Below, in pieces: positions 10,913-22,103 of a stretch of DNA of 64,000 nucleotides. Where the stretch lies: assembly GCA_008477525.1 (NCBI GenBank), contig SPDT01000005.1, positions 1,426,001 through 1,490,000 of the forward strand, in the 5' to 3' direction. The position numbers and the translations under genes are program-made. Numbering within the stretch: position 1 is the stretch's first letter; every line of letters starts with the position of its first letter. Source of the DNA: Hypomyces perniciosus. Its lineage: Eukaryota > Ascomycota > Sordariomycetes > Hypocreales > Hypocreaceae. The notes beneath the pieces are model-generated. The model saw only the letters and a program-made list of their open reading frames with translations, made no database searches and was not told the DNA's origin.

Positions 10913-12775
10913 CTACCAACCACCAACCCACTCAATATCCCCGAGATCGGAGCGCCTGTCTCGACGCCAGTTCCAATCCTTTGCCTTGATCCAGGGGCTT
11001 TCCTTAGAGCGTTCTTTGCCCCCCGCCTTATTGAAATTGTTGCTGAAAGTGTTGTGATTGCTAGAAGAAAATTGGTCCAAAACGCCCGCTTCGCAAGATT
11101 TATTGTATCCAAAACCAAATTGACGACGCTGCTTCCAACCCGGGGATTTTTCCGATTCAATCGAGGCATTTTGGCCCCTCCGGCGCTCGCCAAGTGCTGC
11201 CCACTTGTCAAAATTGCTGCGTTTGGACGGAGGCGAATAGCGTGGTGTAGCAGTCACGGTATGCTGAGTCGGTAGAGATTCATGGAAGAAGAAGCCGTCA
11301 GCGACGAGGTCATCATCCACGTTGCCCTTGATGACGTGAGACACAGCAATTGGTTCTGTCTTATCCACCTTCTTGTTCTCTTTATTGCTTTCGCGACTCC
11401 AGGTACGGGAATTGAGTTCCTTGAGAGCATCCATCCTCTGTTGCTCCTCCTCCTCCTCATCTTCATCCCACATATCGCTCCAGCTTTTGGAAACCGCCTC
11501 CTTCTTTCGCCCAAAGACAGTGGACATGGATAAGGGGAACGGCTTGCCCATTGTAATAGGAAGTGATCCAGCCATTGGTGAAACCTTGGATGGCCGAGGA
11601 GGTCGCCTGATAGCAAGAGACGTCATGGACGCGCCGAGCTGAGAGTCAAGCATGGAAGATGATGGTGTCTGAATGCTAGCCGAGCACCAGTCGGCCGTCT
11701 CCCCGGACTTGGAGAAGAGGTCCTCAGTATAGCTCTCATCATCAGGAATGGCACTGAGCTGCCGACGAGCGGGAGCCCCGTGTAAGACCTTGGCCCAAGG
11801 GAAGGAATTGCCTTCAGTCTGTGGGCTCTGAATGGAGGGGGTCCGCAGAGGCTCACGGTGAGCGGACGCCACTGTGGGGTTCTCGGCACCACAGAAGTCA
11901 TCCAGTGACTCATCCTCAGTGGTAAAGCTGACAACACGCAGAAGAGCATCCCGGGCACCCTCAAGAGAACGCTTTCGGGGGTCCAGGTTCATACATTGTA
12001 CAATAACTTCGTATGTATCCTGAGACATGCTGGAAAACACGTCGAAGAGACTCTGCTTGTCACGGGAGAAGTCGAGGAAGAGCGGGTCGGCCTCAGTCGG
12101 AGTTGTAAAAGGGTTCCGCGAGAAGAGAATGTTGAGAAGACAGATGCCAATGGCCCAAATGTCAGCCTCGGCAGGCGAGTATCCAGCACCTGCAGAGTCA
12201 AATTGCTCTGGCGCCATGTATCGGTCACTACCAACGGTCGTCTCATAGGACCATTTATCAGTTGTTGCGAGGCCAAAGTCACCCAATTTCATGGCTCCAT
12301 CCTGGGTGAGAAAGATGTTTTCCGGCTTGATATCTCGATGATAGATGCCCTTGGAGTGAATGTAGGCGACAGCGTCGACGAGCTCCAGCATAAATTGACG
12401 AACGTGCTCGGTTTCGAGAGGACCATGTCCGTTGCGAATGGCTTCGTACAAGTCGCCCTGGGAACAGAACTCCATGACTATGAAGATGTGGGTGTCTGTC
12501 TCAAAGGTGTCAAGCAAGTTAACGATATTGGGGTGCAAGCCAAGACCGTTGTGCAATGCATACTCCTCGGACCTGTCATCAACGGCTAGGTCGAGGCCTG
12601 CATCGCAGGGTGTGGACCTCTTGGTGAGACACTTGATAGCGACGGTTTGATTGGTCTGGAGGTCCTCGGCCATGAAGACCATGCCAAAAGAGCCATGGTT
12701 GAGTGGTGAAATAGTTCGGTAGCGGCCTCCATCGAGGAGAACGCCACCCGCAAATTTGTTCCTCAAGCATTCCAT
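10913..12775 (-). CDS. Serine/threonine protein kinase, Ran1/Ksp1/Sks1 type
   Basis: A single-exon frame of 620 residues from the ATG at 12775. The frame stays open further upstream to 12931, but those residues are Phe/Thr-rich and non-conserved, and MECLRNKF sits where family members begin. The kinase domain covers about 15-335: glycine loop NHGSFG (26-31, Asn replacing the first Gly, as is usual for Ran1/Ksp1), VAIK lysine 48, HRD 146-148, DFG 166-168, APE 188-190. The C-terminal half is Ser-rich and low in complexity with an acidic run (DEDEEEEE), and ends GDIEWVGGW, which looks like a conserved tail. Yeast Ksp1 acts in nutrient/TOR signalling and fission-yeast Ran1 blocks meiosis; which role applies here is unknown. 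The gene converges with AVT1. Confidence 0.85.
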   Translation of the reverse strand: MECLRNKFAGGVLLDGGRYRTISPLNHGSFGMVFMAEDLQTNQTVAIKCLTKRSTPCDAGLDLAVDDRSEEYALHNGLGLHPNIVNLLDTFETDTHIFIVMEFCSQGDLYEAIRNGHGPLETEHVRQFMLELVDAVAYIHSKGIYHRDIKPENIFLTQDGAMKLGDFGLATTDKWSYETTVGSDRYMAPEQFDSAGAGYSPAEADIWAIGICLLNILFSRNPFTTPTEADPLFLDFSRDKQSLFDVFSSMSQDTYEVIVQCMNLDPRKRSLEGARDALLRVVSFTTEDESLDDFCGAENPTVASAHREPLRTPSIQSPQTEGNSFPWAKVLHGAPARRQLSAIPDDESYTEDLFSKSGETADWCSASIQTPSSSMLDSQLGASMTSLAIRRPPRPSKVSPMAGSLPITMGKPFPLSMSTVFGRKKEAVSKSWSDMWDEDEEEEEQQRMDALKELNSRTWSRESNKENKKVDKTEPIAVSHVIKGNVDDDLVADGFFFHESLPTQHTVTATPRYSPPSKRSNFDKWAALGERRRGQNASIESEKSPGWKQRRQFGFGYNKSCEAGVLDQFSSSNHNTFSNNFNKAGGKERSKESPWIKAKDWNWRRDRRSDLGDIEWVGGW

Positions 12776-14602
12776 GCTGCCAGGAGGTAAAAGAAAAAGA
12801 CGTAAAATAAACGTGAAACTTGACGCAAAAAAGCAACAGAAGTGTGTAGTTGTACAAGTAGCAAAAATATGTAGAAATCGATGTACGTTCCTTCTCTTAT
12901 GGTGGATCAGGGTTGTACAGCCTTTGTCCAAATCCGTACACTACACGTGTAAGAGGTGGAATAAGAAGAAACAGGGACTGGTGAAGATGGTGCTCGACGG
13001 CGAGTTAAGAATCGAAGGGATGTGATTGAAATATACAGGTAGCGAGGACGAGTGCAAAAAGCAATGAGGCATCCAGGTATGGATGTGGATGGTCGTAGAG
13101 GTATCAGATGCTCATTTGAAATGTATTCCAACAGGGTGTGAAGAACAAAGGAGATGCGTATTATCGAATCGTCGTAGCGGATGCGCCGGGGTCGACAGGC
13201 TGGAAGGAGAGAAAGCAAGAGATTGAATCGTTATGTTGACATCGAGGTCGCGTTATATCTTGGGCATGAAGAAAAAAAGAACGACAGTTTGGATTTGAAG
13301 AGCGTTCGAACGAAGACGGCGTGGGACGGGTCCGTCAAGTCTTGATTGCAGGCGAAGCGCGATCGTAGAGGTTGAATTGAATGAATAGGGGAGAGAGAAT
13401 GTAGCGTAAGCGGACCGACCGAGATGGTGGCCGTGAAGCGGAGCGTAGCTCGCGCTGGAAGGATATGACTCAATCAGGCGAGGACTCAAATCAGGGGTCA
13501 CAAGGTTTGATTGAACAGATTTGTAATTGTTTTGGGAGGTTGAAAGGGGAAAAGACCCCAAGGACCCAATGCTTGTTGTTGGCTGGCTGGAGTGACTCGT
13601 TGGGAGATTGTCGGTATCAACGAGGCAGGCCGAGACCGGGATGGTATGACGAACGCGGCCGTGCGGTAGCGGGAGCCGGAACGAGGAGGTTGCAGAAGCC
13701 GAGGCAGTTGAAGCTTCACAAACGCGGCAACGCAAAGATGCTGACAAGTGCGAGTACAATCGACACAATGCTGGATGACTGTCGTTCAAGTTCCAGGCAA
13801 AGGAACCTTCTTTCTCTCGTCGACTTGACCGGGAGTGAGTCAAGCGGTTAAGCCGGAGCGTTCTGCTTGCACGATGTCGTCGAGGTGGCGAATCGAATTG
13901 GACCGGGAGAGCGGAGATGGTCGGACGAAGAGAAGAGGTGCAAGCTCGAGGAGAAAGAAGGCCTTTGTTGATGCGGGAGAGTGCCGAAGAAGGAGAAGGA
14001 AGGATCGGAGGGAATGAAGGGTAAAGTAGGAGTTGAGGATGGCGATGAGGAAGGGCGAGGAGCAGAGGTTGAAAAGGGAATGGCGGTCGGTGGGTGAGAC
14101 CACCTACTAGTAGTCGCAGTATTAGGAGAGCGAGAGGATGGGATGGGATGGCGAGGATGGCCGGCCATACCTGTCGTGGAACCAGCTCGAATGGCCTGGC
14201 CGGGGGGTGTGAAGACACGAGAACCTGCCAGAGACCCAGAGCCCACTGCCCAGCAGGAGGCGCTGGGGGTGGAGCCACGGGCCATCGAATCGCGGCGAGC
14301 GACAGGTGAGTGACGGGCGCGAGACCATGTGTTGTCCACAGTACGTATCGGCGCTCCGTTGCGGCTGGGCAAGCCGGGGTCGCCCACGTATCAGTACGAG
14401 GACGCGCCATGGAGGATGGTGTTTGGGGGTCCATGAATGTACTCAGTATGCAGAGCGGAGCACGGTACATGTCTTGGAGGTTGGGCCCACAGTACATAGA
14501 CAGTGCACACCAATAAAGGATACCTGCTCGGTGTCGAATGATGGCTGAGTGCTGGGAGTCACGCGTGTCCGATGCGGAGCACTGTGCGGCGGACAACCAC
14601 AC
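12776..14602 (-). promoter_or_regulatory. Upstream leader/promoter region of the kinase gene
   Basis: This 1.8-kb stretch is C+T-rich on the kinase strand and holds several upstream open frames. The largest runs uninterrupted from 14602 to 13253 (449 codons, Pro/Ser/Arg-rich, no domain recognised). A second frame, 14387-13848, is Ser/Pro-rich. The likeliest reading is a long 5' leader with uORFs, which fungal signalling kinases often have. An uncharacterised low-complexity protein cannot be excluded. Confidence 0.4.
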
Positions 14603-15350
14603 TACCGTTAGGTCTCTAGGCTACTGGCAGTTAGGTTGTCGCAATTTACCTCACGCATCAGACCACGCATGGCGTAGAAAAGTACGCGACTGGCGACAGT
14701 CGTGGCCACGATCAGTCGAGTAACTTTTAAACGTCTTTACTTCGTATGGGACCACGCAACGGCTTCTTTGTCGACGTGGTCTGGGGGAAAAGTTAGTGTG
14801 TACGTACATAATTAGTACCGAATTGGCTCCGACTGGCAATTGATGTCTCCTGATGGTCTATGCGCTGCTCGTACGGGGACTCAGCGAGATAGTAGTAGTA
14901 CTATACTCCGTAGTAGTACTAGTAATACATACTGGGTGTAGTAAATACTAGGTAGGCTGGCTCACCCAACAAAGGACATTGGGACTAGTAGTCCATGGCC
15001 AGGTGGCGTCTCCACAAGCGACAGAGAAATGACGAGGTGTTCAGCGTGACTCAACCGTGTCGACAGGTCTCTGCGCACGGAGTACGGCGTACCCGACATT
15101 GCTGATGCAAGGCGACAATGCAATGCCCAAGAGCCCTCACCGCCCAGCGCAGGCGCGTCCAGGACACCACTCTGGGAGACAACTCTCTGTTGCAAAGCTG
15201 TATAACATGCAGACACCGTGGGCAGCAGAGCGAAGGTGTGCTGCGTGGCACCAATTGGAAGAGGCTTTTGGCTGCGTCACTTATCGGACCGTGATAGCGC
15301 TTGTTTGATCTACCTCAATGCGGAGTGCGGAGTACGGAGTAGAGGCACGG

Positions 15351-15368
15351 AGTAGTAGTACTACTACT
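15351..15368. repeat. 18-bp perfect palindrome (AGTAGTAGT|ACTACTACT)
   Basis: Read directly: the sequence equals its own reverse complement. It lies next to several TACGGAGTA copies at 15328-15344. Confidence 0.9.
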
Positions 15369-15629
15369 CGTAGTGACGACTGAATATGCCTACCTAATCT
15401 CACCATGTTCCCCAACAAACAACCTGAACGCTGCAGTGCGTCCCTACAGGGGCACGGCGCGGTGGTTGGTGTATTCACGGTGCCTAACTACGAGTATGTG
15501 GGCAACGTGTCTTTCTTTTCCCATTGATACCTGACCTGGAGGCATTGAAGTCAACATCATCTCGTCTGTTTGCTTCCCCTTCATGATTACGGAGTACATA
15601 CCTCGGTGCTGTTGTTGACAGACAGTAGC

Positions 15630-15667
15630 CATACGGAGTACAATGCTCCGTACTTGTACTCCGTATG
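15630..15667. repeat. Inverted repeat, 14-bp arms with 10-bp loop
   Basis: Arms CATACGGAGTACAA (15630-15643) and TTGTACTCCGTATG (15654-15667) are exact reverse complements. The loop TGCTCCGTAC holds a third, partial copy of the same motif. Confidence 0.9.
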
Positions 15668-16456
15668 TATGTAGTATTGCTACTCCATACCCTTTCTCGG
15701 GTTCTTGTCTCATGTACGGTTTATTGGAGGACTTGATTGGGCCGATGGCACGCTCTCCTTTCTTCCTGCATGCCGTCTGTCTCAATGTCTCGTGTGTTGT
15801 GTCTCTTTGGGGTACATTCGTAGGTGTATCTGCTTCGTAACTCCTTGTAGTAACAAGGTGAGGGTGGTACTTTGGTGATTCATGCCTCGAAGGTGACCGT
15901 TCATGTACCACCGATGAACGGGGTCCAAGCGTTTCACTCGGGACGCCATATGGTGTGAATATGGTATTGTATGTCGAAACATTGGCGAGGGAATAAGAAG
16001 CTCATCGTCGCTCTGAACGAGTATACATGAACGAGGCAGATGCCATGTCAGACCATATGTTATTTTCCCACCATTTACGTACCGTTCATCATGAGGATTC
16101 TCCTACGTTAGTACTAAACCCAATCTGCCGTGTCACCGGGCATTGCGCATACAGTGTGTACTCGTACATTAGCCCGTAGGAAGTGATCCTCCGTCCATTC
16201 TTGGGTGTTACTCGTACTACTATCGCCATAGGTAGCTCCCGATTTGGCTGCTGTTGATGCGCTGTCGTGTCGGAGATTAGTGGAGAGATTGAATGTTCAA
16301 CGGCAGACTGTTTAATTTAGGACCTCCCATATTTGGCAACGCTGCTGTTCATGCACTTGTTTATCGTTTCAACGGCCATTGATGCCCGTTATCGGGCACG
16401 CCAAGAGATGTGGACTATGTATGTAGTAAGATGGATTGAAGTTTAATTCATCCAAG

Positions 16457-16479
16457 AAAAAAAAAAAAAAAAAAAAAAA
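16457..16479 (+). repeat. Homopolymer A(23)
   Basis: Twenty-three consecutive A residues by reading. No retroposed gene, SINE-like A/B box or target-site duplication was seen upstream, so a simple slippage tract is likelier than a retroposition tail. Confidence 0.85.
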
Positions 16480-16969
16480 GAAGACCAAGAGACCGTTACG
16501 CAGCTAGGCTTGACCGCCTTCGATAATCGAATCAACACTGCATCTCTGGTGCAGCCCGATTGGCAACTGTTCCTTTGTCCAGGCCAAGGCGTTGACGCAG
16601 CCTACTGCACGCGACTGGAAGAAACAGGTTCCAACCTCTCTCTTCAGGGATGATAGCCCCAGAGCGGAGGCCAATTCAGGAACTCAAGCCCACGTTTGCA
16701 TATACATACATGTACATTACAGTAGTGAGGTAGGTTTGCCCCCATCAGGGCGCAGCGGAGAGACGGCAGAAAAACAGATGATGAAAGAAAAAAAAATTGT
16801 ACTTGGTACAAAGAAAGTGACAATTTTTTTTCTTTGGTATTACAATTTACCCCATACGCCTCAACGGCTGCTAGCATTCATTCCCACCCTACTTCTTCAA
16901 AGCTCGTCACTGCGTCTTCACCGCCTGTACAGAAACCCGACCCTGGCTCTCTTATTACTGAAGACGGAA

Positions 16970-18070
16970 ATGGAGGTTGATTTCGGCCAGTTCGATGTTC
17001 TCCTGCTTGACATTGGTATGCATCGTCCCCACTTTGCCCCAGGGAGACGTGGAGGAACAACGTGTGTTCGTTCACCTTGGCTGAGCTATTGCTGATGTAC
17101 TTGGTGCCACCTTCGCATATGCAGAGGGCACTGTCTGTCCCATCTCGTTCGTCAAGGACGTCTTGGTGAGTCTCTCATTCATTTTCATTCGTCCCTCTAC
17201 CGGCTCCCATCCCGCTGCCGCCCCCGGAGCTCCGTATCCCATGACCGACCACCGCCCTATCAGATCCGTCTCCATCTGTATCGGACGCCCAATTGAGTTG
17301 TGATATGTGAAACCTCTACCCTTGCTTCACCAACCTTGCCAATGCCCTTTCGTGTGTCCAACGTCGTGGCTGACCATCACGACTTACACTGCCTCTAGTT
17401 CCCATATGCGCTTGATGTCCTTCCCAAGTTTTTGAGCGAGCAATGGGATGACTCCAGCTTCGCCGGATATCGCGATGCCTTCCCAGACCAGTATCGCAAT
17501 GATCGCAATGCCTTTGAGGTTCACGTTCGGGACCTCGTCTTCCGTGACGTCAAGGCCCCATACTTGAAGGCTCTCCAGGGCTACCTGTGGAAGAAAGGCT
17601 ATGAGTCTGGCGTGCTCAAAGCCCCGCTCTTCCCAGACGTGCCCTCATTCATCACCAATGCCCATGCTGCTGGCAAGAAGACTATGATTTACTCGTCCGG
17701 CTCTGTCCCGGCCCAGAAGCTCTTCTTTGCCCACACAGCTGCCCAGCCGTCCGACATGAGCACTTTTATCTCTGACTGGTTCGATACCGTCAATGCGGGC
17801 CCTAAGACCGACGTGGCTAGCTATACCACCATCTTGTCTCAATATCCAGACATTAACCCCACACGTTGGATCTTCCTGAGTGACAATCTCGGCGAGGTCG
17901 ACGCTGCTCGCCAGTCAGGTATGCACAGTATCCCCGCCACCAGGCCTGGCAATGCGCCGTTGCCGCCGGATCACTCTCTGTCCAAATTTGCCATCTCCGA
18001 GTTCACCCCCGAGTCTGTTACAAAGGCTCTGGTTTCTATCACGGCAAATGAGAGGGAGCCAGCGCAGTAA
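16970..18070 (+). CDS. UTR4: Enolase-phosphatase E1 (methionine salvage)
   Basis: Three exons (16970-17015, 17125-17165, 17399-18070) give 252 residues. The enzyme converts 2,3-diketo-5-methylthiopentyl-1-phosphate to the acireductone in the methionine salvage pathway; it is a soluble cytosolic HAD hydrolase. The nucleophile motif LLLDIEGTVCPISFVKDVLF is assembled from all three exons, with the first intron inside the GAG codon (Asp14, Glu16). Motif II is YSSGSVPAQK and the motif III/IV region is FLSDNLGEVDAARQSGM, placed as in MtnC/Utr4. The length equals the family norm. The second intron, about 233 nt, is long for this window. Confidence 0.95.
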
Positions 18071-18487
18071 TCAAACTAGGGCCATCTCAAGCCTTGAAGG
18101 CCTGTTCATCAAGCTCCCGCACACTGGAGGCATATTTTAAGGGGGTGGGTTTAAGATTAGGCGAGGGCTATATTTGGTAGCAGGTCCTGTATTCTGAAGT
18201 CTTGATGATCAAGATATCTTCATGTCCCGTCAGATTTGGCCGAATTGGTACGTGAGGATAGCGGTGTGCGATCAAGGAGGTCGCTTGTCTGCAAGACACG
18301 TAACTGCCTAAACATGTATGGAGTAGTAGATCAGGAGTGATGCTGGCGGTCAGCGCGGACGTCCAAAGCTTGAATGTTGAGGTGAGACGAAGTCACACGA
18401 CTGCTTGTTGGGTACTCGTGCATATGGCTATATCTCGTAGTCGCACAGTGGCATCTGGTGTACTTTGTAACTTTCCCAACAAGCAGA
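18071..18487. other. Convergent 3' region between UTR4 and BMT2
   Basis: About 420 bases between two convergent genes. No coding frame; expected to hold both polyadenylation sites. Confidence 0.5.
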
Positions 18488-19354
18488 TTATGCCGGTTGT
18501 GCCTTGAGAGTGATCACAAAGTTGTTTCTAGTCCGGCCTGAGTTGACTTCTTGCTTCGTGAAAGCTGGGCATGCCGATACCGCTCCCGCAACTCTTCTCC
18601 ATAAGCTATAGGCCAGTTTCTGTGTTTTCTTGTCTCGTACTCTTGTGTAGCCAAGCGCAGCCATTAGCTCGTCAAATCTCATATCCGTAAAGTATCGTGA
18701 GTTATCGACGCAGCTCCGCGGCAATACCATAAAGAGGCATGGGAACAACATCTCGCTAGTGGGCGTAGTATCGAGTCCAGTCTTGAGAAAGGAGAGCGTC
18801 CGCTTAAGCATCTCCCCACGGCCGGCGGCATCGGGAACAAAGTTGAGCACCAAACTCAATGATATGATGTCGAATCTATCCTCTTCCCTGATTGGCAAAG
18901 GTCTCTCCATGAAATCTTGCTGTTGAATACCTGGCTCTTGACTGTTGAGATCGATGTGGATGACATTGAAGATGCCGGCAGTCGAGCAGGCATTTCGGGT
19001 ACTCAGAGCCCCAACTTCTAGCATATGGAGAGGTTGAGTTTGTGCTTTCAGTTCCGTGACCGGGAGCCATTCGAGGAGGATTTTCGAAGTGTCTCCTCCT
19101 CTGTCTAGACTTTGCCCCTGAAGACTTGCTTGTTGATAGTGATCTAGCCCACCGAGGTTGGCAAGTTCGGCAGCGACTTCCCCCTCTGTCCGTTTATCGC
19201 CCTTTTTGATAGCTTGAACCCGTAGTTTTTCTAGCTGGTGATGCTTGTTTATCAATGTCCTGCTAGCCTTGCGAGACATAGACCGCGATGGCTTGACCAA
19301 GGGCGGGCGTCCTGTCGTCAAACTTTTCTTCGTCTGCTTCTTTTTAGCACCCAT
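18488..19354 (-). CDS. BMT2: 25S rRNA adenine-N(1) methyltransferase
   Basis: An intronless 288-residue frame. The N-terminus is lysine-rich (MGAKKKQTKK), suiting nucleolar entry. Family signatures are present: GGLDHYQQAS (about 68-77), the SAM-binding strand MLEVGALS (111-118), the acidic end of the second strand HIDLNSQ (133-139), FDIISLSLVLNFVPDAAGRGEM (161-182), and LFMVLPRSCVDNSRY. Bmt2 makes m1A in domain IV of 25S rRNA (m1A2142 in yeast). The length is slightly below the yeast protein. No signs of transfer or damage. Confidence 0.93.
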   Translation of the reverse strand: MGAKKKQTKKSLTTGRPPLVKPSRSMSRKASRTLINKHHQLEKLRVQAIKKGDKRTEGEVAAELANLGGLDHYQQASLQGQSLDRGGDTSKILLEWLPVTELKAQTQPLHMLEVGALSTRNACSTAGIFNVIHIDLNSQEPGIQQQDFMERPLPIREEDRFDIISLSLVLNFVPDAAGRGEMLKRTLSFLKTGLDTTPTSEMLFPCLFMVLPRSCVDNSRYFTDMRFDELMAALGYTRVRDKKTQKLAYSLWRRVAGAVSACPAFTKQEVNSGRTRNNFVITLKAQPA

Positions 19355-19931
19355 GTTTTATCAGCTTCAGAACCTCAGAAGCTTGTTTATTTATTGGTGA
19401 ACGATCCACTATAAAGTACAAGCCTCGTTTTGTTCTGCCCATTGGTTGTAAGTTTCTAAGCTGAGGAAGGATGTTCGCCAAATAAACAGTCTCACCATGT
19501 ATCTCAACTGACTTGTCTCCAACTAGCTTTTGGATGGAGCTCATGCTCCTGGCTTAGCTTATGGACAAATGATCAATATGACGCAAATAAATGTTGTCGA
19601 CAGAAAAAGCTTTAGGAGTTGGATGAGATACATTTTGAGGTCCTCATCTTATCGAATAGAACTTTGCATACGGTACGGTACGTACCTCCCTTCAAATCAT
19701 CCCGAATGAGCTAGCGCTTTCAGCAGGTCGCCCGAAACTCGTATCACGTGGATACAAGGGTCAAAACAGCCTATCACAATGCATTTTGCTACTGGAGCCC
19801 TAAGCGGAGGATTTGCCCACACCATTTGATTAAAATACATCGCGGCTGGAATTTTTACTTTCGCTTCTGCACCACCCAGTCGTCGACAATCGAAGCACAG
19901 CATCACCTCGTGCGAAACGGCAACCGATACC

Positions 19932-20672
19932 ATGGCCCCCGCTAACAAGAAAGGTACGGGATGAAGTTTGGGTCCTCTGCGATGGCATGAATTCTGCGAC
20001 AATATGCAACTCCTCAGTCTTCCGCGCAAGCATCATGCAGCAGCAGATTTTGCGAGTTCTGTCCAAGAGCGATTGCTGATGCGAACTTTCATGTAGCCGC
20101 CCCCAAGGGCTCCAAGCAGGCCAATGCCGCTGCCAAGGCTGCCCTCAAGGGTGTGAGTATCTTCTTTGCGATTCTGTCTCCGAGATGATGGTTCGTTGGT
20201 TTGGCTGACAGGTTTCACCTTTGCAGACGCACTCCTCCAAGAACCGCAAGGTCCGATTGAGCACCTCTTTCCACCGACCCAAGACCCTGGTCCTCTCCCG
20301 CTCTCCTCGCTACCCCCGCAAGGCCATCAACCACGCTCCTCGTCTGGATGAGCACAAGATCATCATCCACCCCCTCAACACCGAGAGCGCCATGAAGAAG
20401 ATGGAGGAGAACAACACCCTGGTCTTCATCGTCGACGTCAAGGCCAACAAGGCCCAGATCAAGCTCGCCCTGAAGAAGCTGTACGACATCGACACCGTCA
20501 AGATTAACACCCTCATCCGGTATGTCCCCGAGTCACGACGAGCCAGGAAGTGTATTGGCATAATTTACTAACTGCATTACACAGCCCCGACGGCTCCAAG
20601 AAGGCCTACGCCCGCCTGACCCCCGATGTCGATGCTCTGGACATTGCTGCCAACAAGCTGTCTCTGGTATAA
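19932..20672 (+). CDS. RPL25: 60S ribosomal protein L25 (uL23, L23a family)
   Basis: Four exons (19932-19953, 20097-20152, 20227-20519, 20585-20672) give 152 residues. The first exon is only 22 nt (MAPANKK plus one base). The N-terminal extension is Ala/Lys-rich ([19 protein letters not shown]), followed by [20 protein letters not shown], the universal uL23 core with [17 protein letters not shown] and [25 protein letters not shown], ending [11 protein letters not shown]. The protein binds 23S/25S rRNA at the tunnel exit and docks SRP. Codon use is strongly biased to C-ending codons (AAG, CTC, ATC), as expected for a highly expressed gene. Neighbour BMT2 lies divergently upstream (start codons 578 bp apart). 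Confidence 0.97.
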
Positions 20673-21066
20673 GCGAGGCTCGAATAAATCGTTCTTTTTT
20701 TCTTCCTTTGTACGAATTGGTCTGGTCTTGAATGCAAAGCATGGGCATCGGAAAAAAGGCGCAGTAGAGCTTGTCATTTACGGGACAATATGATACAATA
20801 TGCAAGGCAGGCCAGTCCAACGTACAAATTTGAAAGCAAAGAATGCGTGATGTCCCCGAATATGAATGATAAAATGCCAGATGAACCATTGGCACAGTAG
20901 CCAAAGGAACTGATGGACCGCATCTCTCTTCATCAGGTGTGTTATTGTAGAGTCTAATCCCATTGTTGATACATGGTCATTTTGGTGAGGTCTCGGGCCT
21001 TCGCCTCGTCATAAGAATCCCGCCCATGGTCCATAACGCTGTATTGTACATTCCCAACGCACTCTG
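20673..21066. other. Convergent 3' region of RPL25 and TIM8
   Basis: About 390 bases with a T-rich run (20695-20708) just after the RPL25 stop. No gene seen. Confidence 0.5.
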
Positions 21067-21545
21067 TTATGAGCGCATGTTGTTCAAATGCTTCATAGTC
21101 AAGAAATTCATGTCCAGAAAGCGGTCCACACAATTAGCCAAGCAGCCCTCCTCGGACTTGTCCAGCTTTGAGTTCTTGATGTTCCCCGTGATGCACTTTG
21201 TCCAGCAGATCTGCGTCAAGTTGTGCGTTTCTGTTCAAGCGAATCAGTCAACCGTCAGTAAATCGAATGCGAACATGAAAAAGAGAAGAAAACAAATAAA
21301 TAAATAAAAGGCTCGTAGTTATTCCGTCCCCCCCCCCCTCTCATCTCTCTTCCTTTTGCCAACCGCAATTGGAGTGCTGAGATCTCTGAGAGCAAAGAAT
21401 AGATTGGGGAAGCATTTAAGGACGTACGGGACTGTATCTGCGATCGCTGCTGCTCGTTGGCCAGGAACTGGCGCAGTTCCGCCTTGTCCTTATCATTGAG
21501 CTTCTCGAGATCGAGGTTTTCGATACCTGTCTGCGCGGCATTCAT
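21067..21545 (-). CDS. TIM8: Mitochondrial intermembrane-space chaperone Tim8
   Basis: Two exons, 21545-21428 and 21230-21067, give 93 residues. The twin CX3C signature of small Tims is present: CWTKC and, 14 residues on, CLANC. The N-terminal helix ([20 protein letters not shown]) and C-terminal helix ([19 protein letters not shown]) are as in Tim8. With Tim13 it guides membrane precursors such as Tim23 across the intermembrane space. The intron is long for this window (197 nt) and contains a C(11-13) tract and an ATTTATTTATTTG stretch. The start at 21545 was chosen because upstream in-frame residues are non-conserved. Confidence 0.9.
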
Positions 21546-22103
21546 GGCGGGCGGTGACTCGAGGGAGATTAGGTTTGGAAATGTCGTTGGAAGCGTCTCT
21601 CTGGTTGCGTCAAGATTTTTGGCCGACCTACAATGTGGTTTAGTCAGGGTATCCAAGGCTGGACGAATGAGAAAAATACAACGGCAATTTCGGTGCCCCA
21701 CAACTTGCTTGCTACCTTGGGGAAGTTGCTTTTACATGCACATCGCATTTGAACAGAGGGAATGGACATTGAAGACACACTGTCTATTCAGCGGACGATT
21801 AACTATGAAACCTGATTGCATCGGATGTGGCTTTAGTTAGTCATTGGTCGCTTTCTAGCTTGTCTCTCGATCCAACACTCCTTCCATCCAATTCCAATAT
21901 GCTCCAGGTATCTATATATCAGAGACAGCTATGAACAAAAGAACAAGTTCAGGCAGACAAGAACAATCAGGTATCTTTCGCCCTGCAAGCAACGCCAGAT
22001 CATATCCTCGTCACATCTATCAACCAGTGCCGCCTGAGTCTATCCTGCGTGACGTCCAAAAAAGCAATCAACAAAACATGGTCGTATGTACTGGACAGCC
22101 AAA
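21546..22103. other. Intergenic region upstream of TIM8
   Basis: Between MNR2's stop and TIM8's start, both on the minus strand. Holds the TIM8 promoter and the MNR2 3' end. No separate gene seen. Confidence 0.5.

Larger units (their letters stand above)
14603..16560. other. Gene-free region rich in short palindromic motifs
   Basis: No credible gene. It contains many TACGGAGTA/TACTCCGTA and GTAGTA motifs, including an 18-bp palindrome at 15351-15368 and a 14-bp-arm inverted repeat at 15630-15667, and a homopolymeric A tract at 16457-16479. Confidence 0.6.

Noticed and set aside
16440..16490. A(23) as a retroposon or SINE tail
   Set aside because: No polymerase III boxes, coding relic or flanking duplication seen; a slippage tract explains it.
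19954..20096. Possible C/D snoRNA in RPL25 intron 1
   Set aside because: A CTGA-like D box is near the 3' end, but no good RTGATGA C box is present; only GGATGAA. Evidence is too weak to call.
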